Shown: positions 1 to 12,240 of the stretch, piece after piece
How positions within the stretch are numbered: the stretch's first letter is position 1
Layout: the number at the start of each line of letters is the position of its first letter
DNA from: Chrysomallon squamiferum
Taxonomy: Eukaryota > Mollusca > Gastropoda > Neomphalida > Peltospiridae
Direction: 5' to 3'
Assembly (NCBI GenBank): GCA_012295275.1
Contig: CM022670.1
Coordinates: 28,454,881-28,518,880 of the forward strand
DNA length: 64,000 nucleotides
Position numbers and translations under genes: made by a program
The notes under the pieces: generated by a model
Told to the model about the DNA's origin: nothing
Seen by the model: only the letters and a program-made list of their open reading frames with translations
Database searches by the model: none

Positions 1-2653
1 TATGAGTATTATTTTGTTCTTTCTGTTTAATTGTTGTTGTTTTCATTTTATTGTTATTATTAGATAAATCTGAAATTACTATCTCTGAATTAATTTTATG
101 AAGAGAAAAATTAATCACATTAAATATCATATGCATCATTTGTGTTATGTATAATTTGTTTTTGAACTGAAGTTTTTCTTTAATATATAACTGTTTGTAA
201 TATGAAATTAAGAAAATTGATGGTTAGACTGAAGAAAAAAGAATTAAAAATATTATTTATAAAATGTGTACGTGTGTGGGTGTGTCTAATATAATAATAA
301 TAAATAAACAAGTACACTGTGTGGCAGAAACAGGTTTCTTCTCATTTCTGTGTGATTAACACTAGGATGTTAAATAACAATCTATTATATTTTAAAAAGT
401 ACAATACAGATGAACAAATAAATAAAAACCAAATAAAAATTACTGAAATAATATTTTAATGAAACCTTAGAACCAAATCCAATGTAAAATATTAACAAAA
501 AAACCAAAAACTATTTCTGAAAATTTAAAGTCAGTTTCGTATCGCGTATTTATATAAAAAAAATATTTTAAAAAATGAAAAAACTACCATTATAATAAAA
601 TTAAAATGAACTGTTAATGAAACCTTATAATCCAGACAGATAATGTACAACTGTGCACAGTCTATTGACAAAATACAAAAAAAAAAAAAAAAAAAAAAAA
701 CAATGTTCCAACATTCAGTTATCATTCACTTTTCTATCAGACAAGCAAATTCACCAACAAAAAGTGCTAACCAACAGTTCAACAACCTTTGTCTTTCAAG
801 TCAGCAGAAGATATGTCGTAATATTCAACAAAACATTTAAATGAAAAAAACAAAAACAGAAGAAGATGCTTTGAAAAGAGGCCAAGTTCTTTGTATAATG
901 AAGGAGAATATTAACAACAATGTGTCATATTTCCTAACAGGAGTGTTCTAAAACTGGGAATTACCCCAGTCAAAGTGAAAACAGGGAGGAACCAGTATTG
1001 TTTTATTAGACTTGGCAATCAGTATTTAGTTCACAAGCTTCCAAATGGCAACCAAACACTCCATATACATAAAAGGAAAAAATAAAACAACAAAGATTAA
1101 AAAAAAAAAAATCTTCAACCTTTTTAAGAAGGAATTGAAAGTTGCTTGAAAGAAAATCATGTTTACAGGCGGGTCGCCCCGTACCATGACGTTTTTGCCA
1201 CTCACTGTTGACTGACTACAACAACAGTTGTTTCTGAACAAACTGCCACTCAGACATAATACCAAGACCAGTGTAGCCCATAATTACACAGCTTTACCCT
1301 TTTCATCCCTTTATTCAACAATGGATTCTCCTAAATCAATGTCCAGACTAATCTAATTGACAAAAACAAGGGATGTGTCTCTAAGGTTATCTTCACAAAT
1401 AGTCTGAATGTAGCAACAAGACTCCATACTTTTCAACAATGTCTGTTTTTTGTAGAAATATTGTTCTGTTACTTGTAGGCAAACTAAAAACATCAGATGT
1501 TTCTTTTCCTCATTAAGCAGTTAAATAAAATACCTCCATTTGTCAGTCTGTTATCTGTCTGTCAATCAGTCATGTTGTCCAACCATCCATCAGTCTTTTT
1601 TTACCTAACAGTGTGTCTATGTAAAAAATATCTTGTCAATGTTTATTTCAAACTGCAACAAAAATAATAAAATAAAACCCTAAACCATTTTCATCATTAA
1701 AATTATCATCATCATCATTAAATATGAGGCAAAATTTCAGTATTTCGAATTAGTAAAAAAAATCCCCAAAACATTCAATTAAAATTCATTCTTTTTTTAA
1801 AAGGATATATATGCTTTTTATTTTTATTTTTTTATTTCTTTATTTATTTTTTTGATTGCTAGAGAATTCACACACAAAAGACTGACAATCATTTATGGAA
1901 GAATAAAAAATGTATAAACAATTTCCAAGAAACCTAATGGATTTAAAAAAAATAAAGAACGAAAAACACAACAGAAAAGACTCCTGTCACTTTCCAGTAA
2001 TTCAAACGATAATAAATGTTTTCTGGTTACAGACTCTTAATTCAAACATTTCTGAACTATACTGTTTATTCTTTCAAATGAACTAAATTAAACCAATATA
2101 TTTTTCAATTTTTTCAATTACTTTACTGAAACCTGGTCCATTCATGTTTTTAAATCATTTTTTCTTGAAATGATAAAAAAGAAAGAACAAAAATGTTTGG
2201 AGATATATTTGAAAAGATAGTTTTTGTTATATTATAATTTTATAGCAATGTGATGATGATGATTATGATAATAATAATATAAGACCTGCAAAATAAAATA
2301 ATCTCATGCAGATTTGAAGAAAAACAGGGATATTTTAGCAAATGAAATTGTATTGCCAACTATTAAAGTATAATTTACTTCTTACTAAAATATTACAATT
2401 GAATATATATATATATATGTATATATTCAATTGTAATATTATATATATATTTCTGTTGCTGTACTCATAAATCTTGAGTCAAAACAGAACATCAGTTCTA
2501 GCAACATCGGCAATAGCTAGTTGATCAAATAAATATTTTGACATGTCTTTAGATAAAATTAAATATTTATTCAAAGTCAACTTGCAAATGGAAATTAAAC
2601 TCAAGTGCTATAAGTATGGCTACAGATAATAAAAATAACAGGGCAGTACATAC
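1..2653. other. AT-rich intron or downstream flank
   Basis: No exon is supported. The stretch holds a 24-nt poly-A run (677-700), many short A/T tracts, and a near-perfect hairpin at 2389-2440. A slightly GC-richer patch at 960-1300 is open on the minus strand for 79 codons but has no splice or homology support. If the 2654-2690 exon is real, this is its following intron. Confidence 0.5.
2389..2440. repeat. Inverted repeat, about 22-bp arms
   Basis: The arms AATATTACAATTGAATATAT and its reverse complement, 21 of 22 positions matching, flank a short TA loop. It could extrude as a cruciform or fold in RNA. Confidence 0.8.
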
Positions 2654-2690
2654 CAGCTTCTCTTCTTTCCCGTATGCTTTCATTCAGCTT
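2654..2690 (-). CDS. Candidate 37-nt exon, charged helix
   Basis: A strong acceptor (TTATTTCATTTCATTTACAG) precedes AAGCTGAATGAAAGC at 2690, and the donor CTG/GTATGT follows 2654. In phase 0 it reads KLNESIRERREA plus one base, so it leaves in phase 1. The residues are highly charged with a helical or coiled-coil pattern, unlike the disordered exon 3, so a coiled-coil C-terminal half may begin here and continue beyond position 1. Good signals at both ends and the matching incoming phase support it. Short length and lack of homology data limit confidence. I found no convincing phase-1 exon between this and the left edge. Confidence 0.5.
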
Positions 2691-2951
2691 CTGTAAATGA
2701 AATGAAATAATTTAAAATTATATTTTCAATAATTTTCTAGTATTATTCTAGTACAGAAGAAAATACAAGGCTGAATGAAAAGTACTGTTAATAGTATTGT
2801 ATTCTTGTTTTTAATGGATTGACTTCCACATCAAGAAATACATCTATTATATAACACTTGTTCTTCAACAAAATAATAATAATGATGATGATGATAATAA
2901 TTATAACAATAACAATAACAACAGTAGTACTAATAATAATGACAGTTGTAG

Positions 2952-3070
2952 TAGTAGTAGTAATAACAGCAATAATAAATAAAATGAAATAAAAGAAAAG
3001 AAAAGAAATAAATAAAACGAATTAAAATTAAAATTAAAAATAGTTTAAAACTCCAACAGTCAACAGGAAA

Positions 3071-3102
<32 letters not shown>

Positions 3103-3222
3103 ATAATAATAACAACAGCAATAATAAATCAAATGAAATAAAATAAAATAAAATAAATAAATAAAACAAATTAAAATTAAAATTATAAACAGTTTAAAAC
3201 TCCAGCAGTCAACAGGAAATAA
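2952..3222. repeat. 149-bp tandem duplication with GTA expansion
   Basis: Two copies share an AATAAAAT-rich body and the tail GTTTAAAACTCCARCAGTCAACAGGAAAT, which recurs 149 bp apart (3057 and 3206). A (GTA)n tract at 3071-3102 sits at the junction. It lies in the candidate intron between the 12-nt and 37-nt exons. Confidence 0.75.
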
Positions 3223-3577
3223 TAAACAAAAGCTATTACATGTGTTTAATTATGTATTAAGCTGATATCAGTTTAAACAAAATTTTACATATATGCTTTC
3301 AAACAAAATTCAGAAAAAACATTAAACTGAAAAGGTATCCTAAATAACAAAAGGACTACAGTGAAATATGTAAACTGGAAAACTGTGTTTGCCTAATTTA
3401 TCTAGTATTTTTTTCCTGTTTTAACTAATTTAGCAAAGTCAATGGTATATACTGTCTGGGCAGGTGGAAAATTCATATTAAAGGGAGTTTGCTTCTAACA
3501 GAAAAATATTAACTTATTGAAGACTATCAAAATTATCACTAAAAAAAGGTTTGTTTTGACTGAGAAATTAAACTTAC

Positions 3578-3589
3578 CTCGACAGATGC
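3578..3589 (-). CDS. Candidate 12-nt microexon (ASVE)
   Basis: On the minus strand, TTGTTTTACAAAACAG precedes GCATCTGTCGAG, which is followed by a full-consensus donor GTAAGT. Twelve bases encode Ala-Ser-Val-Glu and would insert in phase 0 between exon 3 (ending LQK) or the internal start exon (ending LQ) and the next candidate exon, keeping the frame. The acceptor is only moderate in pyrimidine content, and a 12-nt match can arise by chance in an AT-rich intron. The perfect donor, the frame, and the position 887 bp before another phase-0 exon candidate favour it. Frame-neutral microexons are typically tissue-regulated, but that is family knowledge and not seen here. Confidence 0.4.
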
Positions 3590-3907
3590 CTGTTTTGTAA
3601 AACAAAATCTACAGTCTAATGATACCATTGTTACTGAAGTATAAGCATCTGCTTTCTTTGGCTTTTTTATTTAAATCCCATATCCAACAGACTCAGAAAG
3701 ATGAATGTTATTCTCAATTCATGACCATATTTTACATGGTCCTAATTTTACTAATCTTCTCTTTGTGATTTGTCCCCATTTACTAACCTCCTGTTTGTCA
3801 CTACATAGAGAATGCAAGACTGTTTAATCCTTGGCCATGTACTTTGTATCTGTTATAATACTTTCTTACAAAATTTGGAAATAAAATTCAAGTTACTGAT
3901 CTTTTTG

Positions 3908-4710
3908 CAGTTTGACAGTTGACACAAAATGTATGAATACTTTATTCAATCCATAACTATGAGTTTTATACCAAGTTTAATAACACTAACATCCTTTCAG
4001 AATATCTGACAGTTGGTCTACACGTCCTGACAAAGGACAACAAGTGTGAGCATTCTGTTCAATCTGTGACCACTGTCTGTACATCTGTCTTAGCTGTGTC
4101 CTTCCTGATGCCTTGGTTTTACTATTTCTTTTTTCAGTTTGGAAGTCACACAAAATAATTGAGCTATTTTCTCAAACATAACCATTGTAATTATTATAAT
4201 ATATTTTAATCTGTAGTTTACCAAACACATAAAATATATGAGTATTTGACTCAATCCATGATCAGTCTATTGTACAAACATTAACAGTTTAGTTACAAGT
4301 CTTTTGATTGTTTTCCAACAGACAAGAAATATTCAAATAAAACAATATGATACTATAACATGATACAGTAATATTTTTCTGAATTAAAAAAAAAAAAAAA
4401 AAACATATCTATTTAACAAGATCCATACTGTCTATTAGTTAAACCTGTTCAGTATGCCATCAGATACAGAATACAACACCTTCTTCTTTCAGTTATCAAG
4501 AGTAGTTTTTCATATTCTTCATATTTTACAGCTTGGCCACACACACACTATATATCAACAGCTTCCACAGTTATTAACCATGTATCAATTTAGTAATTTT
4601 CCTCTTGACAAATCTTTTCAGTTAGTCACTTCAGAGAATGTGTTGTAGTTTGCCAACAGAAAGAAAATATATCAATATTTTCCTCAGTCATGGATCATGT
4701 ACCTGTTTAG
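3908..4710. repeat. Highly degenerate dispersed tandem motif
   Basis: A motif of about 50 bp recurs at about 3908, 4135, 4214 and 4647. The shared pattern is TAGTTTGCCAACACA-like, then AAAATATATGAATATTT, then CTCAATCCATGATCA-like. Copies are strongly diverged, suggesting an old array. Confidence 0.45.
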
Positions 4711-4897
4711 TAAGATACTCCTTGACAATTTAGTTAATACGTCTTTTCACAGTTAGCCTCTTGAGAACTAGGGAGTGAACTGAAAAACCCTGTACATATT
4801 CGTAACAGGTGAAAGACATTTGTCATTTCTGCATTGTAAGGGAAAATAAATAAATAATGAAGCCACACATAACCTCCTGGACTAAAAACAGAATAAA

Positions 4898-4938
4898 ATA
4901 TATATATATGTTTATATATATATATATATATATATATC
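4898..4938. repeat. (TA)n microsatellite
   Basis: A TA dinucleotide array, interrupted once by TGTT. Confidence 0.9.
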
Positions 4939-6796
4939 AGTGGTTTTAAATGTCACCAAATTAATGAAACCGTATCCACTAAATGTTTGCAACTAATTAA
5001 TGGAGAATAAGAGGAGCAATTAACATGGCTATTTAATCTACACTGGTGGACTGTTACATAGGAAACACTTTTCCACTCATTGGCATGCATATTATGTTGA
5101 CCAACAATGTTTTATGTCAGCTTTTGGAAGCTTTTGAAGTTGTAATATAGGATGTGAGTGCTTAGGAAAGACACTGCACTTTCGTGACATTGGCTTGCTC
5201 TCATAATTTCTGTGATACATGCGTTGTTGTGCAACAGCTGAGGTTATTAAAGTAAGACTACAATGTCTAATTACTGTTGAATATACACAGTTGGTGGCAC
5301 TTGATTGGAAACAATAAGTAGTAAAAATGTAATGAAAATTTATAAGTAATGGAAATATGCAGCAGTTTAGTAATTTCTATTATATAATCTGTGTATCTAT
5401 CCATCCATCTGTGTGTGTATGTGTGTTTGTGCATACATGTTATTTAACAAAACATTTTTAAAATATATCTGAAATTTTCATCATTAAAACATAAAAAATC
5501 AGATATATAAATTAACAGTAAAAATGCAATAACAGAAAATGAATCATCAAATGGAAATAGTAACTTTGGCTTAATTTTTAAAAAACAATTCTGTGCTTTT
5601 GTATGAGATACATTATTTTTTTATAAACATATAGGCAGGATACAATTTATGAATTATTACTAAGTTAAAATAAAGAAAAATATAATCATTATTTATTTAT
5701 TTATAGCATAAACTATGTCAGATATGTTCCAAGTTGTATTATCAATACATTATTAGGTCTATGACATCTTTATATAAAATAAAATAAAAAATAAATTAAT
5801 TAATACTCAATAATATTTAAAACAAATTGAATAGTAATGGCAATCAGGTATCAAACATGATATTATCTATGAACATATTAAAACATTTCCACATAAACCG
5901 GGTAAATAACATGCCAAAGCTTTTCATGAAACAACCATGGTGCCTTTCTAGAAAAACAAAATAACAAAAAAATAAATAAATAACAAATAACAAATAATAA
6001 TAGTAATAATAATAATAATAAAAAATATATACATCTATATTTCTGCTAAGAAGGACTGATCCTGCAAACCATCAAACCTTAAAAAAGGACTCTATGACTG
6101 TAACATAACCCAGTTTTTCTGTAATGTATATAAAATTATTAAAACATATCTGACACATTTAATTACAAATGTATCAACTGGGTTGTGACACCAAGTGTGA
6201 AAAATGAAATAATAAAAACACAAGAGATTCATTAAACTTTCACAGTAAGGAGACAGGATGAGCTGGGTCGAACATGTTTTACTTGTCACAGAAATCAGTG
6301 CGACCTAGTTTTGAACTTGAAACAGGATATGATGATTTAATTACAAAACAATGCAGGCAATCTGATGTTCAGAATGTTAAGTTTGTGTATTTGAGTGTAA
6401 ATGTACAATTAGTTGTTTTTAAAAATATAGATGAAACTCAGAAAGGGCTGTTTACTCAACCCTGAAAAAAGTTGATTCGTTTACAACAATGAATTCAATC
6501 TAAAAAGAAAATCATAAAACAAATAATTATATAAATTCCCTCAGAAATGCTACTATAAAAATGTAGACAATAACAACTATATTAAATCTGACAAATGTTT
6601 TTTTTTATATCTTGTCAAAAACAATTTAATCTGACCATCTTTTTTCTTACAACCGGAAATATTAATTTCTTTTTTCTGTACAGACAAAAATTCTTTACAA
6701 ATCTGTCTGAAATTTGAATCTTCTGCAGAAAGGCAAACATGACATGGCAAAAAAAATCTAGCTGTTTGTTACACATAAAAGTCCCACTGTGACATT

Positions 6797-6910
6797 GTAA
6801 TTAACCGTAAAGGACCACTCTGTGTTGCTCTAATCAACTACAAACAACCACTCTGTGTTATCCTAATCAACCGTAAACAACCAACCAGCACTGCTCTAAT
6901 TAGCCTTGCT
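6797..6910. repeat. Degenerate 35-bp tandem repeat, 3 copies
   Basis: The unit resembles CCACTCTGTGTTGCTCTAAT followed by CAACCGTAAACAA. Copies start near 6815, 6850 and 6885. Confidence 0.65.
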
Positions 6911-7039
6911 GTGATCCTAACATCATGGGTTATGTGATATGTAACAACAGTCAGGGGAATTAATTCCACATGGGTGACCAAAAACTGTGATACAGTTCTG
7001 ATTGGGTACCAACATCAGACAATGTGAAGTGATTTACAC

Positions 7040-7350
7040 TGGTCAGTTGTTAGCTGGACTCATGTTGGTTTGGTCAAGGTTTGCCACTGACCTTGTTCAG
7101 ATATATAAAAATGAAGAAGAAGAATATTTTTATGGTTCAGGATATTTTTGTATGAATGTATAACTATATACATCTTTATGTATATGTGCAAGTATAAACA
7201 TTACGTGCACAAGTATTTACATATTAACTAGTTAAAAGACTATTCCTTCAGTAAACAGTTGTTGCTAGGCAGTTTGGCCAGTAGTTAGCTGGAAAGCTGT
7301 GAACAGGTATGGTCAGTGATTGACACAGACTTTGTACAGGTAACAGAAAA
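7040..7350. repeat. Two diverged copies of a ~75-bp segment
   Basis: CTGGTCAGTTGTTAGCTGG at about 7040 and TGGCCAGTAGTTAGCTGG at about 7275 are each followed by a similar stretch containing GACC/GACT TTGTTCAG/TACAG. They are about 235 bp apart. Confidence 0.45.
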
Positions 7351-8437
7351 AATTAACATGGGAGTATAAAACGAATTTCTGTTTTCCCTGGCAGCACCTG
7401 AAACTAATAACGAATTACTCTGTAGTAACCTCTATTTTTTTAGTGTGTTTTTTATGTGTTTGCTTTTTGTGGGGTTTTTGTGTCTTTTTTTTCTCAATGA
7501 GGTGTGACTTAGTTACTGCATGTATAAAATAGCTTCACTGATCTCTGTACATTTCTCATTCATTAGATGTCGTGAGAAGAGAAAAGAGGACTTGAAGTTT
7601 AAAATAAATTCAACATGAAGAAGGGCAAAACAAACACACTTTGACTTGAAACACTCGCCACAACCTGAAAGACTTGTTCAGCCATTTTTACTTTTCTGTA
7701 GTTCAGTCACAATACTTCATGAGACATCTGCATTCCGAGGTATTTGTTGTTTAAATAACAAAAGTAAATCCTCTGTCAGTGTTTTTACTCTTTTTTCTTC
7801 TTAATTATTATTATTTTATTATCTTTTGTAGGATTTTTATTTTCATTTTCATTTTGTATTTAATTTATTCATTATTATTTTTTTTCATCCCATTTTTTCC
7901 CCCTGTTTTCTTAATGATTTTCTTTTCATTTTCATTTTCTTTATCCTTTTATTCATTTTTTTTCTCTTATTTTTTTTTTTTTTTTCAAAAAGTTGTAAAT
8001 GTCAGTAAAAGTATTTATGAAATTTGAAAGAAATACCTGTAATGGAGCTATGAACTTGTAATTTAAATTTCAAAAGAATAGTTTTAAGGGTCAAACTCTA
8101 AATTCAATCTAAATTTCAAAAATTCCTCAGAAACTTAATAAAAAAAAAAAAAAATAAATAAAAAAATTGTCCAAGAACAACAAATTGTTAACATACACAC
8201 ATTTTAGCCATTGACTTACAACTAATCACTAAAGGCCATAGTATATACTTTTGTGTTTATGTATTCACTCACACAAAGTTTGTGTGCTTAAAGTTTCATT
8301 AATTGTGACAGCTATGACATAAATAACAACATGTTGTCAAATAACATAGTAAATGTTCAAGACTACTTACAGAAAGTTATTATTTTAATTCTTATAAAAG
8401 ACTACTAAATTTTAATATAGTCATTTTTCAGGCTCAG

Positions 8438-8640
8438 TGATCCAAGAATTAAGATCAAGTGCTACAGAAAAAATAATCAGAAATATCACATCATTGTTCC
8501 ATTCCCTCAGAAGGTTTGATCCCAGAACCAAGAGCATATAGTGCATAAAAATTAATCAGTAATATGACATTTTTATTTTTCAAGGTCTGATCCTAGAACC
8601 AAAAGGATGTAGTACTGAAAAAACAAATCAGAAAATACAC
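8438..8640. repeat. Degenerate ~75-bp tandem repeat, 3 copies
   Basis: TGATCC(C/T)AGAACCAARAG followed by AGTRCTGAAAAAA and AATCAGAAATATCACAT-like sequence recurs at 8438, 8517 and 8588. Confidence 0.65.
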
Positions 8641-10039
8641 TTTTTTTTTTAACAGCTTTTGCAGATGCAAGCTGACATGAGAGGACACTTATAGAAGAGA
8701 TTAGTTATTTACTTCAGTGTTCACAAATACCACTGTTTGTTGTTTACACTTCAACATACACACTTTGTAACTCAGTATCAAATTAAAGGATGCACCTGGA
8801 TTAAAGTGTCACATGATATCCTCTTTAAATTTAATCACATGACCTGAAGTGACCTCTACCACCCAAATAAACCATCCAATACCTCTGTCTAACACAGAAA
8901 ACCTCCATGACAAAGCAACAGATTGATTAAATGGTTACAATTAGTCCTTTTGGTTATTTTGTGTTCTTAAGTGTACTTTCATAAATTAGTTTTAAAATAT
9001 CACTGGTATGTACTGTCATTTGAGATTGTATACTATACTTTCATTTATTTCAGATGAATTATTTTTATTGATGTCATTACAAAATAATATCTTTCTGCAT
9101 GAAGTATTACAGACATCAGTTGTAATCAATGCTTTTGTTTTCTGCTAATCTAGACAATATACAATATTATTACATTTTATTTCATTATTAGTACACGTTA
9201 GCATAATAAGCAATTTAAAACACATCTAATGACATTAACAGTTGTTTTCAGCTGTTGACTAATAAACACAAAGTCACCACTCGAAGTAAAACCTAAGTAA
9301 TTACCTCACGAGTGTATTGCAACACTTAATAACAGATTAATAACAGCTTTATCTGAATGAGTTACTTCCTCAAAACTTTATTTGATGTGTAAAACAAATC
9401 TTCACAACTTGAGTGCTTTATTCTGTGAGTAGTCACCTTCCTGAGGTACAGCCAGTCACAGGCTCAGTTCTCCGTAGTGTGCCCTCTGGACTGTTTCCTG
9501 CTCCACTGTTCAAAAATGGGTTATTAAACATGGTAGTATGTATCTTCCTGTCTGTCTGTCACACACACACACACACATGTAAATATATACCCATTTAAAA
9601 TATATATGTTTCTGCTGATGACTTGAATAATCATTAGTAAGTGTCTCCTTTCATTTAATTATATAAAGGCTATATATTTGAAAAATTAAAGTATATTGTC
9701 ATTCATGTTTTGTTATGCACTAAGTTACCATCTGACATAAAGATACCAACTTGTTAAGTCAGAACCTCAGAAACCTGCTGGTGCTAATAAAACTCACTGT
9801 GCATTTCTTATCTCATTACGCAAAAAGTGTATGTTTTGTATCAGTTAACTGGTAATATTAAAATGTACCCATGTGTCATTAGTTTTCCATTATGTTACCA
9901 TCTGCTAGTATGAATCTACAGACAAATGATTCCATTCTGCTGGAGACATAAACGATCCTTACCAATTTTCACTCAGTTCACTTTTTTATTATATCTGATA
10001 GAGATTCTAATAGCTGGTAATATTAAGGAATACTTTATT

Positions 10040-10121
10040 AAAATTATTTTCTTCATCCATTATATTATATCCACAGTGCTAAAATTATTTTCTTCATCCA
10101 TTATATTATATCCACAGTGCT
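10040..10121. repeat. Perfect 41-bp tandem duplication
   Basis: A 41-bp unit beginning AAAATTATTTTCTTCATCC and ending CCACAGTGCT is present twice without mismatch, which implies a recent duplication or an assembly artefact. Confidence 0.9.
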
Positions 10122-10328
10122 GACTACCCAGCAATTTAACTGACTGAAATGGTACAAAACCCCACCCTCTACCAGTTCAGCTATGTAAACTGAGGGTAAC
10201 GTAAATCCTTGGTACCAACTGACTGAGGCTGTCCACAACAAATGTTAGATATGACACAGAGACATTTATCTCCACAGTGAAAGAAAAAGGTAAAGGTTGG
10301 ATGTTGACTTTGGGTGGTCAGCAAGGAT

Positions 10329-10536
<208 letters not shown>

Positions 10537-12073
10537 AAAAGTATGTAGATAGTTCATTTTTTAAAGTTAACTTATGAACATTTTAAAAAGAAATAATGTG
10601 TGTTTATGTAAAAGTACTATTTCAAACAACAATAAAGTTCATATTTCCTTGACTTTCAAAACTCATATACATGTGTAATTTATGTAATTCTTATGCAGAC
10701 AAATATTTATTCAAAATAAGACTAATATTCAAATTTCATACCATGTTGCTTAATCCACACCAACATATCAAATCCCTTTAAACATACTAGTGATTTAAAC
10801 AGAAAAAAGTTTCTATAAATCACAGTGTAAGCAAGCAGGCTACCAGCAGATTACTTGAACCCCGGTGTGTTTGCAGGTGTAATTGCTGTGTGAGTGAAGT
10901 CCTAGTCAACAGTTCTGTTTGCTAAACATATTGCTATTTTTGACACCTGTGTTTGTTTTGGTTATGTTTTCATTCAAATTTGGATAAACATATAACTAAA
11001 GGTTCTTAAGCTGCCCCTGGTATCTGGCTCATTATAAAGACCACATCTTTTTGACATTTGCTTTGAGGCTTTTGTTTGACAAGTGTTTAGATACAGACCT
11101 GGCATGTCACCCAGTCCTTTGACAGAACAATATTACCTGGGTGTCTGAAGCTTTCTCAAAATCATGTCATAAATAAAAATTATAAGAAGCTAGATTCAGA
11201 ATATGTGAAGTTTGATTTGGAGAAGGAAATGTATATTATATTAAATTATACAACAATGCTAAAGATAACAGACAAATTTTAACATAAAGTTTGGTTCAGA
11301 AAAATAAAAAAATATAAATATAAAATTTGCATCATAATGCTAATATAACAGAAGGTTGCGAACAGAAACATGACTTAGATATAATGCAAGTTAACATTTA
11401 AAAATTAATTTAATAAGTTAATTACATTTACTTTGTAAGTGTGAATATTTCTCTGTCTCTCTTGCTGTCATCTGTGTGTACATGCATGTGCATGGTTGTT
11501 TTATATGAATATTTATGTGGATGAGTGTGTTTTTATGAATTGATGAACATTAGATACTCTGTTAAGTGTATTTATCTTTCAATATTTGTGCCCATATATA
11601 AATAAATAAATATAAATATATATATATATATTCAGATGAGCTAAACTATTTTTTATAACCAAGTAAGTAAATTAAACAAAGCTGATAAATTAGTGTACAG
11701 TCAAAGATAAATATATTTCTTCTCACCCCAACATTTCTGTAACAATGCTAAACAAATTTTAAATGACTGGATCAATTTATCTTGATTATCTAACATTCCT
11801 ACTCTTTTCTACAAAAGAATGTTAACAAGATCAGGTAACTCTGATTAGATCAACCATTTGAAATATGATTACATTCACAGAAGGTTCAAACATATCTCTT
11901 TAAATCACAATCAAGAATTTTAGCTGAGTGTCATAAACATTTTTAGTGTTAGAGGTGTAGTCAGGTAGAATAAATACAAATCAGTTATAGAGCACAAAAT
12001 ATATAAATAAATAAATTAAAAATTAAAAGTACTTTGGTCAAGTGTAATGTAGATATATATGAATTTGTGACTA

Positions 12074-12077
<4 letters not shown>

Positions 12078-12116
<39 letters not shown>

Positions 12117-12198
12117 AATGTATGTACATTAATATGTGTTATGTATGTATGTAAAATACTTATGTATGTATGTATGCAAGTGTGTGCATATGTAAACT

Positions 12199-12237
<39 letters not shown>
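12078..12237. repeat. Two (TG)n microsatellites with TATG spacer
   Basis: TG arrays at 12078-12115 and 12202-12237 are joined by ATGTATGTATG-type sequence. Confidence 0.9.

Positions 12238-12240
<3 letters not shown>

Noticed and set aside
677-700. Poly-A runs here and at 37330, 55561 and 57472 as retroposon tails
   Set aside because: No target-site duplications or element bodies could be recognised next to them; simple poly-A expansion is enough.
1300-1345. Possible last exon ending ESIVE with an AATAAA overlapping the stop
   Set aside because: The phase fits the 37-nt exon, but the acceptor has almost no pyrimidine tract and five residues carry no evidence.
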